DNA of 64,000 nt from positions 8,631,285 to 8,695,284 of the forward strand of contig NZ_JACHMS010000001.1 in NCBI RefSeq assembly GCF_014205055.1. Direction: 5' to 3'. Below, piece by piece: positions 48,401 to 53,400 of the stretch (positions within the stretch are counted from its first letter, which is position 1; the number at the start of each line of letters is the position of its first letter). The notes beneath the pieces are model-generated. The model saw nothing but the letters and a program-made list of their open reading frames with translations. It had not been told where the DNA came from and ran no database searches. Origin of the DNA: Streptomyces luteogriseus (lineage in GTDB: Bacteria > Actinomycetota > Actinomycetes > Streptomycetales > Streptomycetaceae). Both the position numbers and the translations under genes were made by a program.

Positions 48401-50468
48401 CAGCTTCGACGCGGCGGTGTGGGAGACCTGGCTGCCGCTCCTGACTGGGGCCGCCGCCCACATGGTGTCCGACGAAGTGGCCACGGACGCCCACCAGTTG
48501 GCCGATCACATCAGTGACCACGGCATCACCGTCGTCCAGGTCGTGCCCTCCCTGCTGTCCGAGCTGTGCGCCGCCGCCGTCGCGGCGGGCGGCACGTCCG
48601 TGCTGCGGCGGCTGTTCGTGGGCGGCGAACCACTGCCCGCCGCCCTGGCAGAGCTCGCCCAGGAAACGTGGCACGTACCGTGCGTCAACCTGTACGGACC
48701 CACCGAGTCCACGGTCCAGGTCACCCACCACGAGGCGCGGATCGCCGCCCCGGGCGCCGACGGCCGCGGTGACGCGTACCTGCCGGTGGGACGCCCCGTG
48801 CGCAACGTCCGCGCGTATGTCCTCGACGACCGGCTGCGGCCGGTGCCCGTGGGCGTTCCCGGCGAGCTCTACCTCGCCGGGGACCAGTTGGCGCGCGGAT
48901 ACGCGGGCCGCCCCGGCCTGACGGCCGTACGGTTCGTGGCCGACCCGTACGGGCCCCCGGGCGCTCGCATGTACCGCACCGGTGACCTCATGCGCTGGCG
49001 CCGCGCCGGCGACCTGGAGTTCCTGGGGCGCGTCGACGAGCAGGTCAAGCTGCGGGGCTTCCGGGTCGAACTCGGCGAGGTCGAGGCGGTGCTGACAGCG
49101 CAGTGGCAGATCGCCCGCGCCGCCGCCGTGGTCCGCGAGGACAGGCCCGGTGACCGGCGTCTGGTCGCGTACGTCGTGCCCGCCGACGGCACGGCGCTCG
49201 ACCTCGCCGAGCTGAGGGGTCGCCTCGCCTCCGCCCTGCCGGACTTCATGGTGCCTGCGGCCCTGGTGGCCCTGGACGCTTTCCCCCTCACCCCGAACGG
49301 CAAGCTCGACCGGCGGGCGCTGCCCGCCGCCGAGGTGCGGGCCGGCACCGGGCGCGCCCCGCGCAACCCTCAGGAAGAGGCCCTGTGCGGCCTGTTCGCG
49401 GAGGTCCTCGGCGTGACCGGGGTCGGGATCGACGACAGCTTTTTCGACCTCGGTGGCCACTCGCTGCTCGCCATTCGCCTGCTCAACCGCATCAGAACGG
49501 TGTTCGGCGTGCGGGTCTCGCTGCGGGCGCTGTTCGAGGCACCCACCGTTGCGCGCCTCGTCCAGCGGTTCGACGGCGACGACATGGGCGACGGCCTGGC
49601 CGTGCTGATGCCTATGCGTGCCGACGGCAATCGGCCTCCGCTGTTCTGCGTCCACCCCGCGAGCGGTCTCAGCTGGGCCTACGTGGGCATGCTGCAGCAC
49701 CTCGGCCCCGACCAGCCGGTGTACGGACTGCAGGCGCGCGGTATCGCGGAGGAGCAGCGGCTGCCGGGCTCCCTAGAGGAGATGGCCGCCGACTACGCGG
49801 AGCAGATCCGCAAGGTCCAGCCCTCGGGTCCGTACCACCTCCTCGGCTGGTCCTTCGGAGCGCTCGCCGCGTACGCCGTCGCGACGGCCCTACAGGAGCA
49901 GGGTGCGACGGTCGCCTACCTGGGACTTCTCGACGGCTACCCGCGCGACGACGAGCCGGACGGGCCGCGCGACGACGAGCCGGATGAGCTGGACGGGTTG
50001 GACGAGGTGACCATTCTGCAAGGACTCCTGCACGACATGGGCATTGACGACGACCTGCGCGACGACACCGTGCCGCCGCTCGCCAAGGCCGCGCAGCTGC
50101 TGCGCCGCCAGGGCGGCGCGCTCGCCGGACTCGACGAGAAGACGCTCGCCCGGGTCGTGGCCGTCTGCGCCAACGGCATGAGGGTCTCCGCCCGCTTCCG
50201 CCCCGCGGTCTTCCGCGGCGACATGGAGTTCTTCACGGCGGCCCATGGCCGCCCCGACCGGCTCGACGCCCACGCCCTGTGGGCCCCGTACGTGGAGGGA
50301 CACATCACCGACCACTCCGTGGACTGCACGCACCTCGAAATGGTCATGTCGGGTCCGCTCAAGGAGATCTCCGGCGCGGTGGCGGCGAAGCTCGGCGCAC
50401 TCGCGGCGGGCGCCGACCGGCTCGCGGGCGAGGCTCAGGGGCTTGCCGGGAACGAGGAAGGCCGGTGA
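27240..50468 (+). CDS. Nonribosomal peptide synthetase, seven C-A-T modules and thioesterase (modules 6-12)
   Basis: A 7,742-residue NRPS. ATG 27240 sits in TGATG with the previous stop and has AAGGAG 5 bases upstream. It begins MIPLSFSQRRLWFLN, so the C6 motif starts at residue 2 with no docking region. Seven C-A-T modules follow, with carrier serines near residues 1010, 2071, 3147, 4208, 5263, 6339 and 7408, then a type I thioesterase. Pocket codes are A6 DAATVAIVAK, A7 same, A8 DAHFAAYVVK, A9 as A6, A10 DVMNVGEIVK, A11 DVQYAAHVVK (proline-like) and A12 DAWQFGLVQK (Gln-like). All C domains keep HHxxGDG. No epimerization domain is visible. The gene overlaps the exporter start as GTGA. Exact substrates are inference. 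Confidence 0.97.
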   Translation: MIPLSFSQRRLWFLNRLEGAAAATYNLPVTLRLTGTLDRDALAAALRDVMERHESLRTVFPEGPDGTPYQRILDTDQAWAGMDSVSTGEGEAELAAAASAFRGEGFDVTVDAPMRARLFVLSEDEHLLVVVLHHIAGDGWSMAPLARDVAEAYEARVGGGATGWEPLPVQYADYAMWQRELLGDENDPNSLLSRQIAYWKGTLTGLPEQLELPVDRARPAVATYRGDNVEFTLDAAVHRGLAALAGESGASVFMVVQAAFATLLSRMGAGTDIPIGTPVAGRTDEALDDLVGFFINTLVLRTDLSGNPTFRQLIDRVREVDLDAYAHQDVPFEHLVEVLNPARSMSRHPLFQVALAFQNQSRPDLQLPGVALSVEPNDSAAAKFDLSLGLSERFDGDGMPAGLEGGFEFATDLFDRVTVEGLVERFGRLLSAVVADSDRPVWELEILSGAERDGLLSGWQGERVEVPWVSLPVAFEEQVARTPKATAVLFEDVQLSYAELNARANRLARVLAGRGVGPEGLVALVLPRSPELLVAMLAVLKAGAAYVPVDPKYPAERIAYVLGDAAPAVVITDASVRSVVPENHQVLLLEDLADAVALESGADVRDEERSCALSPSHPAYVIYTSGSSGRPKGVVVGHAGVVNLARDHIMRLGVDGGSRLLQFASPSFDAAVADIWPAWLAGAALVLGSAERLVPGAQLSELISEFGVTHATLPPATLPVLGESGGLPSGLTLVVAGEACSAEVARTWSRGRRMVNIYGPTEATVASTSSEPLTPDMTGVPPIGRPVWNTRAYVLDDRLRPVPAGVPGELYLAGAQLARGYLNRQALTAERFVPDPFAGPGERMYRTGDVVRRRRDGQLEYVGRADEQVKVRGFRIELGEIEAALLSHPEVAQTTVMAREDRPGDKRLVAYVVPVTSGATVEPGQIRQYVGELLPEFMVPAAVVTLPELPLTAHRKVDRRALPAPDYATVVAFRAPRTERERALCEIFAEVLGADRVGIDDSFFDLGGHSLLATRVISRIRTVLNVELPLRALFEGPTVLQLAGRVEDAAAARAALTPRPRPAEIPLSPAQRGLWLLNRIQGPASGTYNVPIALRLSGELNREVLGLALQDVVARHESLRTLLLENAEGTPYQKIVAPEEVSLPLPVAEIAEAEVRTAVAAVANQGFDLSAEIPFRARLFALGEDQHVLVVVLHHVAGDGWSMAPLGRDVAAAYEARAAGGAPEWAPLPVQYADYALWQRELLGDENDHDSLLGQQLAYWTNQLAFLPEQLELPTDRPRPAVASHRGDRLVFEVGAEIHQGLVDLARESGASVFMVVQAAFAALLSRLGAGTDIAIGSPIAGRTDEALDDLVGFFINTLVLRTDLSGDPTFRQLVERVRESDLAAYAHQDVPFEHLVEILNPERSLSRHPLFQVMLTFQNNEQAEFRLPGLTFTSESTGDGAAKFDLQLGVHEQHGDDGGPAGLVGAFEFATDLFDRVTVEGLVERFSRVLAAVVADPECHVGELEVLSAQERGELLSGWQGERVEVPWVSLPVVFEEQVARTPKATAVLFEDVQLSYAELNARANRLARVLAGRGVGPEGLVALVLPRSPELLVAMLAVLKAGAAYVPVDPKYPAERIAYMLGDARPAVTLTSQAVSNVVPNGLNSLVLEDLADAVALESGADVRDEERSCALSPSHPAYVIYTSGSSGRPKGVVVGHAGVVNLARDHIMRLGVDGGSRLLQFASPSFDAAVADVWPAWLAGAALVLGSAERLVPGAQLSELISEFGVTHATLPPATLPVLGESGGLPSGLTLVVAGEACSAEVARTWSRNRRMVNIYGPTEATVASTSSEPLTPDMTGVPPIGRPVWNTRAYVLDASLRPVPTGVAGELYLSGAQLARGYLNRPALTAERFIPDPFAGAGVRMYRTGDVVRRRCDGQLEYVGRADEQVKVRGFRIELGEIEAALLSHPEVAQTTVMAREDRPGDKRLVAYVVPVTSGATVEPGQIRQYVGELLPEFMVPAAVVTLPELPLTAHRKVDRRALPAPDYVEARRVRGPRDAREEVLCAVFAEVLGVERVGIDDSFFELGGHSLHATRVISRIRAVFGMEVPPRAMFEAPTVAQLIARMADAQGARTALVPARRPAKIPLSFAQRRLWFLNRFEGPESVTYNMPIALRLTGPLDRDALRAALSDVVVRHESLRTVFPEGEDGVPVQRVLDATDYMVEMPVRQIGEEEVPEAIAQAARHGFDLTAETPLRASLFGLSDTTHVLVVVLHHITGDGWSMAPLARDVALAYEARTAGRTPGWEPLPVQYADYALWQQDVLGDESDPDSMISRQLTYWKQQLSALPEQLELPADRPRPAVTSHRGGAVPVAVDAELHQGLVRLARESGASVFMVVRAAFAALLSRMGAGTDIPIGTPIAGRTDEALDDLVGFFVNTLVLRTDLSGDPTFRELVERVRETDLAAYAHQDVPFEHLVEVLNPERSMSRHPLFQVMLAFQNNDQAELRLPQLTLTSEMTETRSSKFDLILNITELRDAHGEPAGLAGVLEFSTDLFDRRTAVGLVERFGRVLAAAVADADCPVGELEVLSEAERRELLEVRNATGVEIPWVSLPEGFERQVARTPGATAVVFEDIQLTYAELNARANRLARVLVEKGAGPERVVALMLPRSERLPVALLAVVKSGAAYVPVDPAFPADRVAYMFQDADPVAVVSAGALDEAVLGGRAQVVLDEPTTQALAGASDAYADADLSDAERGGVLLRPEHPVYVMYTSGSTGRPKGVVFPAGAMVNLLAWHAQVLPGGAGRRTGQFAALGFDAAAHEMFSALWSGKTLMVPRDETRRGAAELVRWFAQHEVGELFAPMPMVEAVAEAAAELGVGLPGLTDVAQAGEALALHGAVREFFASVPGRRVHNYYGPTETHVVTALSLEGDPAEWPVLPSIGTPVANSRVYVLDESLRPVPVGVAGELYLAGAQLARGYLNRPALTAERFTADPFAGPGERMYRSGDLARWRADGTVEFLGRADFQVKIRGFRVELGEVEAVVASHPDVAQVVVVAREDQPGGKRLVAYVVPREGEKADAADLRRFLSGRLPEFMVPAAIVALDALPLTANGKLDRRALPAPEYGAVGVGRGPRNGHEQVLCAAFAEVLGVEKVGIDDGFFDLGGHSLLATRLISRIRTRLGVELPLRTLFEGPTVVQLAERVAQAGAARTALVAMERPAEVPLSFAQRRLWFLNRLEGEASSTYNLPIALRLAGTLDRDALAAALRDVITRHEPLRTVFPEGADGTPYQAVVDPEQASVRLVVTSVSEGNLPSLVTAEVSRGFDLTVDLPVRTRLFAVDDAAHVLVVVLHHIAGDGWSMAPLARDLAEAYEARSADRAPEWTPLPVQYADYALWQRELLGDESDPDSLLGRQITYWQTQLADLPEQLDLPTDRRRPAVASYRGDSMAFTLDAELHGRLAGLARESGASVFMVVQAAFAALLSRVGAGTDIPIGTPVAGRTDEALDDLVGFFVNTLVLRTDLSGDPTFRELIDRVRETDLAAYANQDVPFEHLVEVLNPVRSMARNPLFQVALAFQNQDQPDLQLPGLSLSTEQSDGAAAKFDLSVGLTERFDGEGAPAGLVGGFEFATDLFDRVTVEGIAERFGRLLSNAVTDPDRPVGELEVLSSSERGELLSGWQGERVEVPWVSLPVAFEEQVARTPEATAVLFQDVDLTYAELNTRANRLARVLISRGVGPEGLVALVLPRSPELLVALLAVLKAGAAYVPVDPQYPAERIAYVLADAAPAVVITDASVRAVVPENCQMLLLEDVADAVVSESGADLVEGERCAALRPDHPAYVIYTSGSSGRPKGVVVGHAGVVNLARDHIMRLGVDGGSRLLQFASPSFDAAVADIWPAWLAGAALVLGSAERLVPGAQLSDLISEFGVTHATLPPATLPVLGESGGLPSGLTLVVAGEACSAEVARTWSRGRRMVNIYGPTEATVASTSSEPLTPDMTGVPPIGRPVWNTRAYVLDDRLRPVPAGVPGELYLAGAQLARGYLNRQALTAERFVPDPFAGPGERMYRTGDVVRRRRDGQLEYVGRADEQVKVRGFRIELGEIEAALLSHPEVAQTTVMAREDRPGDKRLVAYVVPVTSGATVEPGQIRQYVGELLPEFMVPAAVVTLPELPLTAHRKVDRRALPAPDYATVVAFRAPRTERERALCEIFAEVLGADRVGIDDSFFDLGGHSLLATRVISRIRTVLNVELPLRALFEGPTAERLARCIEQADTARAALRPAVRPARVPLSYAQRRLWFLNRLEGAEAATYNIPIALRLTGTLDRDALRAAIDDLTARHETLRTVFPEAPDGTPYQNVLPVPGSAAEGVSENTRITLPTRPICEDEVAEAIARAAQRGFDLTAERPFRAELFAIDDTTHVLVVVLHHIAGDGWSMVPLARDLATAYAARATGGAPEWEPLPVQYVDYALWQRDALGEESDPESPLGRQIAYWKQQLDALPEQLELPVDRPRPAVPTNRGGLVPFTLDADLHRGITDLARACGASEFMVVRAALAVLLSRLGAGTDIPIGSPIAGRTDEALDDLVGFFINTLVLRTDLSGDPTFRELIDRVRETDLGAHSNQDVPFEQLVEVLNPVRSMSHHPLFQVMFAFQNNEQAELALPGLTVSATATPMDVIQFDLAVTLGERRTVDGAADGLMGAFRYATDLFDHETVEAMAERFHGLLRQVVGDPGLRIGTADVLRPGERERLLHGLNDTAAPVPDLTVPALFARQAAATPDATAVVHGEVALSYAELNVRANRVANWLVERGVGPERRVALTLPRSVDLVVALLGVLKAGGAYVPIDPEHPSSRVEFMSEDAAPQLVLGPDEMAGGFADHADGEPQVYGPVPDDAAYVIYTSGSTGTPKGVVVAHAALANQLVALRERLPLTPDDRLLAVTTAAFDVATMEVLLPLVSGARLVLADRDDVSRPAVLGRLIRDAGATVLNATPSLWQMLVTHDPGMVRGLRVVTGGEPLSADLAEMLCAHAAAVVNEYGPTEATIVSTLAEVTAPTGPGTQPIATPPIGSPLANTRAYVLDAALRPVPSGTTGELYIAGHGLARGYLGRPALTAERFVANPYGPAGSRMYRTGDLARWNAAGSLEYAGRADGQVKVRGFRIEPGEIEAALTRHPDVSQAAVVVREDRPGDRRLVGYVVPAHGEASVEPGDLRRSVAALLPDYMVPAAVVPLPELPLTPNGKLDRRALPAPRYVASERRPRDGREEALCAIFAEALGLDRVGIDDGFFDLGGHSLLATRVVSRIRTVLGVEVPLRDLFDAPSVAQLAERIAGAGAARRALAPAVRPETVPLSFAQSRLWFLNRFEGAEAATYNVPLAFRLAGALDREALRTALWDVVVRHESLRTVFPEGEDGVPVQHVLDATDATVDMPVREMGEEDVDGAIAAMAGQGFDLRSEPPLRAALFALPDGAHVVVVVLHHVAGDGWSMAPLARDLAEAYEARVAGHAPQWLSLPVQYADYALWQRELLGDEFDPDSLLNRQITYWKSHLADLPEQLALPADRPRPAVASFRGDQVALDVDAEVHAGLTELARGSGASVFMVVRAAFAALLSRLGAGTDIPIGSPIAGRTDEALDDLVGFFVNTLVLRTDLSGAPTFRELVERVRETDLAAYAHQDVPFEHLVEVLNPERSMSRHPLFQVMLTFQNNEKAQLTMPGLDVKSLTAIGSAKFDLFLSVAERTASDGRPDGLAGVLEFSTDLFDRATAESLVERFRRVLAAAVADADRPVGELEVLSDVERRELLEVRNATEVEVPWVSLPEGFEAQVARTPEATAVVFEGVELSYAEVNARANRLARLLVERGAGPERVVALMLPRSQWLPVALLAVVKSGAAYVPVDPAYPAERIDYMLQDADPVCVLGSEETLARLPECLAGRGVEVATETVTGYADADLSAAERGGVRLRPEHPVYVMYTSGSTGRPKAVMFRAGAMANLLAWHHRGRVPGVTSGVTSGVTTAHFTSISFDVAAQEIFTALWSGGILALPCEDVRKDPAELVRWLDRHGVNQLYAPNLVIEAVAEASCELGLSLPELTDVAQAGEALALHGAVREFFASVPGRRLHNHYGPTETHVVTALSLEGDPAEWPVLPSIGTPVANSRVYVLDEWLRPVPVGVAGELYLAGAQLARGYLNRPGLTAERFTADPFAGPGERMYRSGDLARWRADGTLEFLGRADFQVKIRGFRVELGEVEAVVASHPDVAQVVVVAREDQPGGKRLVAYVVPREGEKADATDVRGFLSGRLPEFMVPAAVVVLDALPLTANGKLDRRALPAPEYGAVGVGRGPRNGHEQVLCAAFAEVLGVEKVGIDDGFFDLGGHSLLATRLISRIRTRLGVELPLRTLFEGPTVVQLAERVAQAGAARTALVAMERPAEVPLSFAQRRLWFLNRLEGEASSTYNLPIALRLAGTLDRDALAAALRDVITRHEPLRTVFPEGADGTPYQHLLDAGDACPPLMAVPVPGAELAEAVATETSRGFDLTSEPPLRACLFAVDGAAHVLVVVLHHIAGDGWSLAPLARDLAEAYEARSADRAPEWTPLPVQYADYTLWQRELLGDESDPDSLLSRQLAYWQTQLADLPEQLDLATDRSRPTASSYRGELVEFALDAELHGRLTELARASGASVFMVVQAAFAALLSRLGAGTDIPIGSPVAGRTDEALDDLVGFFVNTLVLRTDVSGNPTFRELVERVRETDLAAYAHQDVPFEHLVEVVNPTRSTSRHPLFQVMLTFQNNARADMQLSDVTLEQQGTPADTAKFDLSLSVYETQDADGGEAGLNGAFEFAVDLFDRVTVKGIAERFGRLLSAAVTDPDRLVGELEILSAQEHEELLTGWQGASEDVTERTLVDLFEDQVARTPGATAVLFEGVELSYAELNVRANRLARYLIGQGAGPEATVALVLPRSADTLVAMLAVLKAGAAYLPVDPRYPAERIAHMLADAQPAVVLTTAAERDRVPRAASVLEDVAAAVARESGSDVSDAHRPRPLLPGHPAYVIYTSGSTGQPKGVTVTHAAVTGHLRWMAEEYPLDGTDRVLVRTAFSFDAAVWETWLPLLTGAAAHMVSDEVATDAHQLADHISDHGITVVQVVPSLLSELCAAAVAAGGTSVLRRLFVGGEPLPAALAELAQETWHVPCVNLYGPTESTVQVTHHEARIAAPGADGRGDAYLPVGRPVRNVRAYVLDDRLRPVPVGVPGELYLAGDQLARGYAGRPGLTAVRFVADPYGPPGARMYRTGDLMRWRRAGDLEFLGRVDEQVKLRGFRVELGEVEAVLTAQWQIARAAAVVREDRPGDRRLVAYVVPADGTALDLAELRGRLASALPDFMVPAALVALDAFPLTPNGKLDRRALPAAEVRAGTGRAPRNPQEEALCGLFAEVLGVTGVGIDDSFFDLGGHSLLAIRLLNRIRTVFGVRVSLRALFEAPTVARLVQRFDGDDMGDGLAVLMPMRADGNRPPLFCVHPASGLSWAYVGMLQHLGPDQPVYGLQARGIAEEQRLPGSLEEMAADYAEQIRKVQPSGPYHLLGWSFGALAAYAVATALQEQGATVAYLGLLDGYPRDDEPDGPRDDEPDELDGLDEVTILQGLLHDMGIDDDLRDDTVPPLAKAAQLLRRQGGALAGLDEKTLARVVAVCANGMRVSARFRPAVFRGDMEFFTAAHGRPDRLDAHALWAPYVEGHITDHSVDCTHLEMVMSGPLKEISGAVAAKLGALAAGADRLAGEAQGLAGNEEGR
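29091..30343 (+). repeat. Intragenic repeat, copy A (A6 core to T6); copy B at 38685-39937
   Basis: About 1.25 kb of module 6 reads nearly base-for-base like module 9, offset about 9,594 bases. Part of the same sequence occurs a third time in module 7 (about 32270-33320). The match ends abruptly after the carrier domain (GALFEG region), where the linkers differ. Silent positions also agree, so the copies are recent or have been kept alike by gene conversion. Confidence 0.8.
30411..33590 (+). other. Module 7: C-A-T, A code DAATVAIVAK
   Basis: C7 is the most divergent internal C domain (LSPAQRGLWLLNRIQ instead of LSFAQRRLWFLNR) but keeps HHVAGDG near 30820. A7 is nearly identical to A6 in DNA and pocket. 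Carrier motif is GGHSLHATR (serine codon 33450). Modules 6 and 7 therefore should add the same residue twice in a row. Confidence 0.78.
33591..36820 (+). other. Module 8: C-A-T, A code DAHFAAYVVK
   Basis: C8 has HHITGDG near 34001. A8 shares pocket and most DNA with A5 (FDAAAHE at 35626). Carrier serine codon 36678. From its A10 region to the beginning of C9, the DNA reads the same as the corresponding part of module 11. Confidence 0.8.
36487..37047 (+). repeat. Intragenic repeat, copy A (T8 to start of C9); copy B at 46063-46623
   Basis: About 560 bases covering the end of A8, T8 and the beginning of C9 read almost identically to the end of A11, T11 and the beginning of C12, offset about 9,576 bases. 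Agreement at silent positions stops sharply where the C-domain sequence diverges (about 37048 and 46624). Confidence 0.8.
36821..39990 (+). other. Module 9: C-A-T, A code DAATVAIVAK
   Basis: C9 has HHIAGDG near 37230. A9 is the third copy of the A6/A7 type; its core and C-terminal part, through the carrier domain, repeat the module 6 DNA almost exactly. Carrier serine codon 39861. Confidence 0.78.
39991..43170 (+). other. Module 10: C-A-T, A code DVMNVGEIVK
   Basis: C10 has HHIAGDG near 40440. A10 has TSGSTGTPKG, FDVATME (41986), NATPSLW, TGGEPL, NEYGPTEATIV and NGKLDRR. It belongs to neither repeated lineage and uses a more uniform GC3 codon set. I do not recognise the pocket. Carrier serine codon 43026. 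Confidence 0.75.
43171..46400 (+). other. Module 11: C-A-T, proline-like A code DVQYAAHVVK
   Basis: C11 has HHVAGDG near 43579. The A domain flanks match modules 5 and 8, but the core from about 45060 to 45405 is different: FDVAAQE (45202), LYAPNLV and HYGPTETHVV. The result is close to published proline pockets (DVQFIAHVVK type). A 12-bp unit occurs three times at 45144-45179, encoding GVTSGVTSGVTT inside the domain. Carrier serine codon 46254. Confidence 0.78.
46401..49585 (+). other. Module 12: C-A-T, A code DAWQFGLVQK
   Basis: C12 has HHIAGDG near 46806; its first part is a copy of the start of C9. A12 has FDAAVWE (48402), VQVVPS, VGGEPL, NLYGPTESTVQ and NGKLDRR. The code is close to DAWQFGLIDK-type glutamine pockets, so Gln or a relative is the best guess. 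The C-A junction keeps the GWQG signature of modules 6, 7 and 9. Carrier serine codon 49461. Confidence 0.75.
49586..50465 (+). other. Type I thioesterase domain of module 12
   Basis: Residues about 7,450-7,742 form an alpha/beta-hydrolase TE. The nucleophile elbow is GWSFGA (Ser codon 49851, residue about 7538); the Asp candidate is in LLDGYP and the His in CTHLEMV. It releases the finished chain by hydrolysis or macrocyclization. An unusual Asp/Pro-rich direct repeat (RDDEPD twice, 49945-49990) sits in the lid region. Confidence 0.88.
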
Positions 50469-53400
50469 CCTCCTCCACTCAACGGCGGGAGCCGCGCCGC
50501 AGCGACGTGTCCGGCACGTCTGGCACACCCAGCACTTCCGGCATGCCTGACATGTCCGCCGCTTCCGGTACGCCGATACGGCGCCTCCTCGGCTGCTGCC
50601 GCCGCTACCCACGCACCGTCGCCCTCACCCTCGGCGCCACCGTGGCCGCCATCGTGGCCGCGGCGGCCGTGCCGCTGATTTCCCGGGCCATCGTCGACCG
50701 GGTGATCCTCGCGGACGAACTCCCGTTGCTGCCCTGTCTGCTGGTGCTCCTGGCGGCCGGCTGCGCGCGCTTCGGCGCCGGCGCCGCCCAGCGCTGTCTG
50801 GCGGCGCGACTGTCCTGCGACGTCCAGCACGACCTGCGGATGCGCACCTTCACCGCGCTCTCCCGCCTGGACGGCGCGGGCCAGGACGCCTTGCAAACGG
50901 GCCAGGTCGTCAGCCGGTCGATCTACGACCTGTCCATGGCGCAGGGGCTGCTCGCGATGCTGCCCACCATCCTCGGCAGCGTTCTGCTCCTCGTCCTGTC
51001 CCTCGCCGTCATGCTGGCCCTGTCGCCGTTGCTCACCCTGGTCATGCTGTTCGTCCTGCCGCCGCTGCTCTACACGGCCTGGCACAGCAGCAGACGCCTG
51101 TACCCAGCCACGTTGGAGGCGCGGCAGCGCGAGGCGGCCGTCGCCTCGGTCGTCGACGACGCGGTCGCCGGCGTCCGCGTGGTCAAGGGGTTCGGGCAGG
51201 AGGACCGTGAGCTGCGCAGGCTCGGTGCCGTCGCGAACGCCCTGTTCACCGCGCGGCAGGGGGTCGTACGCCTCAACGCTCTGTACGGGTCGACCCTGCA
51301 GGCCCTGCCGCTCCTGGGCCAGGTCGGCATCCTCGCCACCGGGGGCTGGATGGCCTCGCGCGGCGCCATCTCCCTTGGCACGTTCGTCGCGTTCTCCACC
51401 TATGTGGCCCAGATCGTCTCGCCGCTGCGCGGCCTGGCCACCGTGGTGACCAGCCTCCACCAGGCGCGGGCCAGCGTCGTCCGGGTCTTCGAAGTGATCG
51501 ACACCCGCCCCGGCATCACGGACCGCCCCGACGCGCGACAGCTGCCGCCGGGTCCTCTCGGTATCGAGCTGGCCGACGTCACGTTCGGATACGAGGGGGC
51601 CGAGGCGCACCACGACGGGGAGACACACGCGGACGCACGCCCCGTGCTGAGCGGGCTCTCCCTCACCGTCCGGCCGGGCGAGACGCTCGCCCTGGTCGGT
51701 GCGCCCGGTTCCGGCAAGTCCACGGTCTCGCTGCTGCTGTCGCGCTTCTACGACGTGCGGGGCGGAGCGGTGCGCGTCGGGGGCAGCGACGTGCGGGACC
51801 TGGCCCTGGACTCGCTGCGGTCTGCAATCGGCCTGGTCCCGGAACACAGCTTCCTGTTCTCCGGCACCGTGCGCGACAACATCGCCTACGGCCGCCCCGA
51901 CGCCACGGACGCCCAGATCACGGCGGCGGCCACGGCGGCTGGCGCCGACGGCTTCATCCGTGAACTGCCCCACGGCTACGACACCACGGTCGGCGAACGG
52001 GGCTTCACCCTCTCCGGCGGCCAACGGCAGCGGGTCGCACTGGCCCGGGCTCTGATCACCGACCCCCGCGTCCTGCTGCTCGACGACGCCACCTCGGCCG
52101 TCGACTCCCGCACCGAGGAGGCGATCCACGCCGAGCTCCGGCAGGTCATGCGGGGCCGGACCGCCCTGCTCGTCGCCCGCCGCCGCTCCACCCTCCAACT
52201 CGCCGACCGCATAGCACTCCTGGAGGACGGCAGGGTCGGCGACACCGGCACGCACGACGAACTCATGGCTCGCTCGGCGGCGTACCGGGACCTGTTCGCG
52301 TCCGCCGCCGCCCCGAACGACGAGGAGGCAGCCGGACACCACGACGCAGCAGCCCACACGGCCGCTCCGTACGACGAGTTGCTGCCCTTCGACACCGGCC
52401 CGGCCCTTGCCACGGAAGCTCTGGAGCGGGACGCCGCCGCCCCGCCGCAGCTCGCCGCACTCGCTCCCACCGCCACCGCGCCCGCCCCCGAAGCGGAGCC
52501 CGGCTTCGGCCTGCGCGGTCTGCTGCGCCCCTTCCGGCGCGCGCTCGTCCTGGGGGCGGTGTTCGTCCTGCTCGACGCCCTGGTGAGCGTGTTCGTTCCG
52601 CTGCTCATCCGCACGGGCATCGACGACGGCATCCAACAGGCCGCGTCCCGCGTGGTGTTGGCGACCTCCGTGGCCGCCGTCGCCATCGTGCTGGTCGGCT
52701 GGGCGGCCAGCATGGCCCAGATCAGGACGAACGGCCTCCTCGGCGAGCGCCTCCGCTACGTGCTGCGGCTGCGCGGCTTCGCCCATCTGCAGCGCCTCGA
52801 CCTCGCGTACTACGAACGCGAGCTGTCCGGCCGGATCATGACCAGGATGACCGCGGACGTGGAGTCGGTCGCGGCGTTCGCCCAGACCGGCTTCGCCACC
52901 GCGGCCGTCAGCGTGATCTCCACCCTCTCCGTGCTGACCGTGCTGCTCGTCCTGGACTGGCGGCTCGGCCTGGTGGTGTGCGCGGGCCTGCCGGCCCTGG
53001 TCGGCGCGACGGCGCTGTTCCGGTGGGTGGCCGCGGGAGCATACGGTGCCGCCCGCGACACGTCCGGCGCGGTCAACGCGGAGCTGCAGGAGCACGTCGC
53101 GGGCCTGCGCATCGCCCAGGTCTTCTGCCAGACGGAGCGCGGCGCCGACCGGTTCGCCGACAAGAGTGCCGCCTACCGCACGGCCCGATTGCGCGCCCAG
53201 CGGCACGCGGCGGGCTACTTCGGTTTCGTGGAACTCCTGCCGGGCGCGACCGCCGCATGCGTCCTGGCTTTCGGCGCGGACCGAGCCCGTGACGGCGGCC
53301 TCACCATGGGCATGCTCGTGGTGTTTCTCCTCTACGTGGATGTCCTGTTCTCCTCCGTCCTGCAACTCTCCCAGGTCTTCGACGGCTATCAGCAGGCGTC

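Noticed and set aside
50279..50464. Longer N-terminus for the ABC exporter
   Set aside because: It lies entirely inside the thioesterase coding sequence and is Arg/Gly-rich. GTG 50465 with GAGGAAGG is the natural coupled start.
11167..50468. Matching the 12-module order to a named lipopeptide or cyclic peptide
   Set aside because: Several pocket codes are not standard and no reference search is possible here. Naming a product would be invention.
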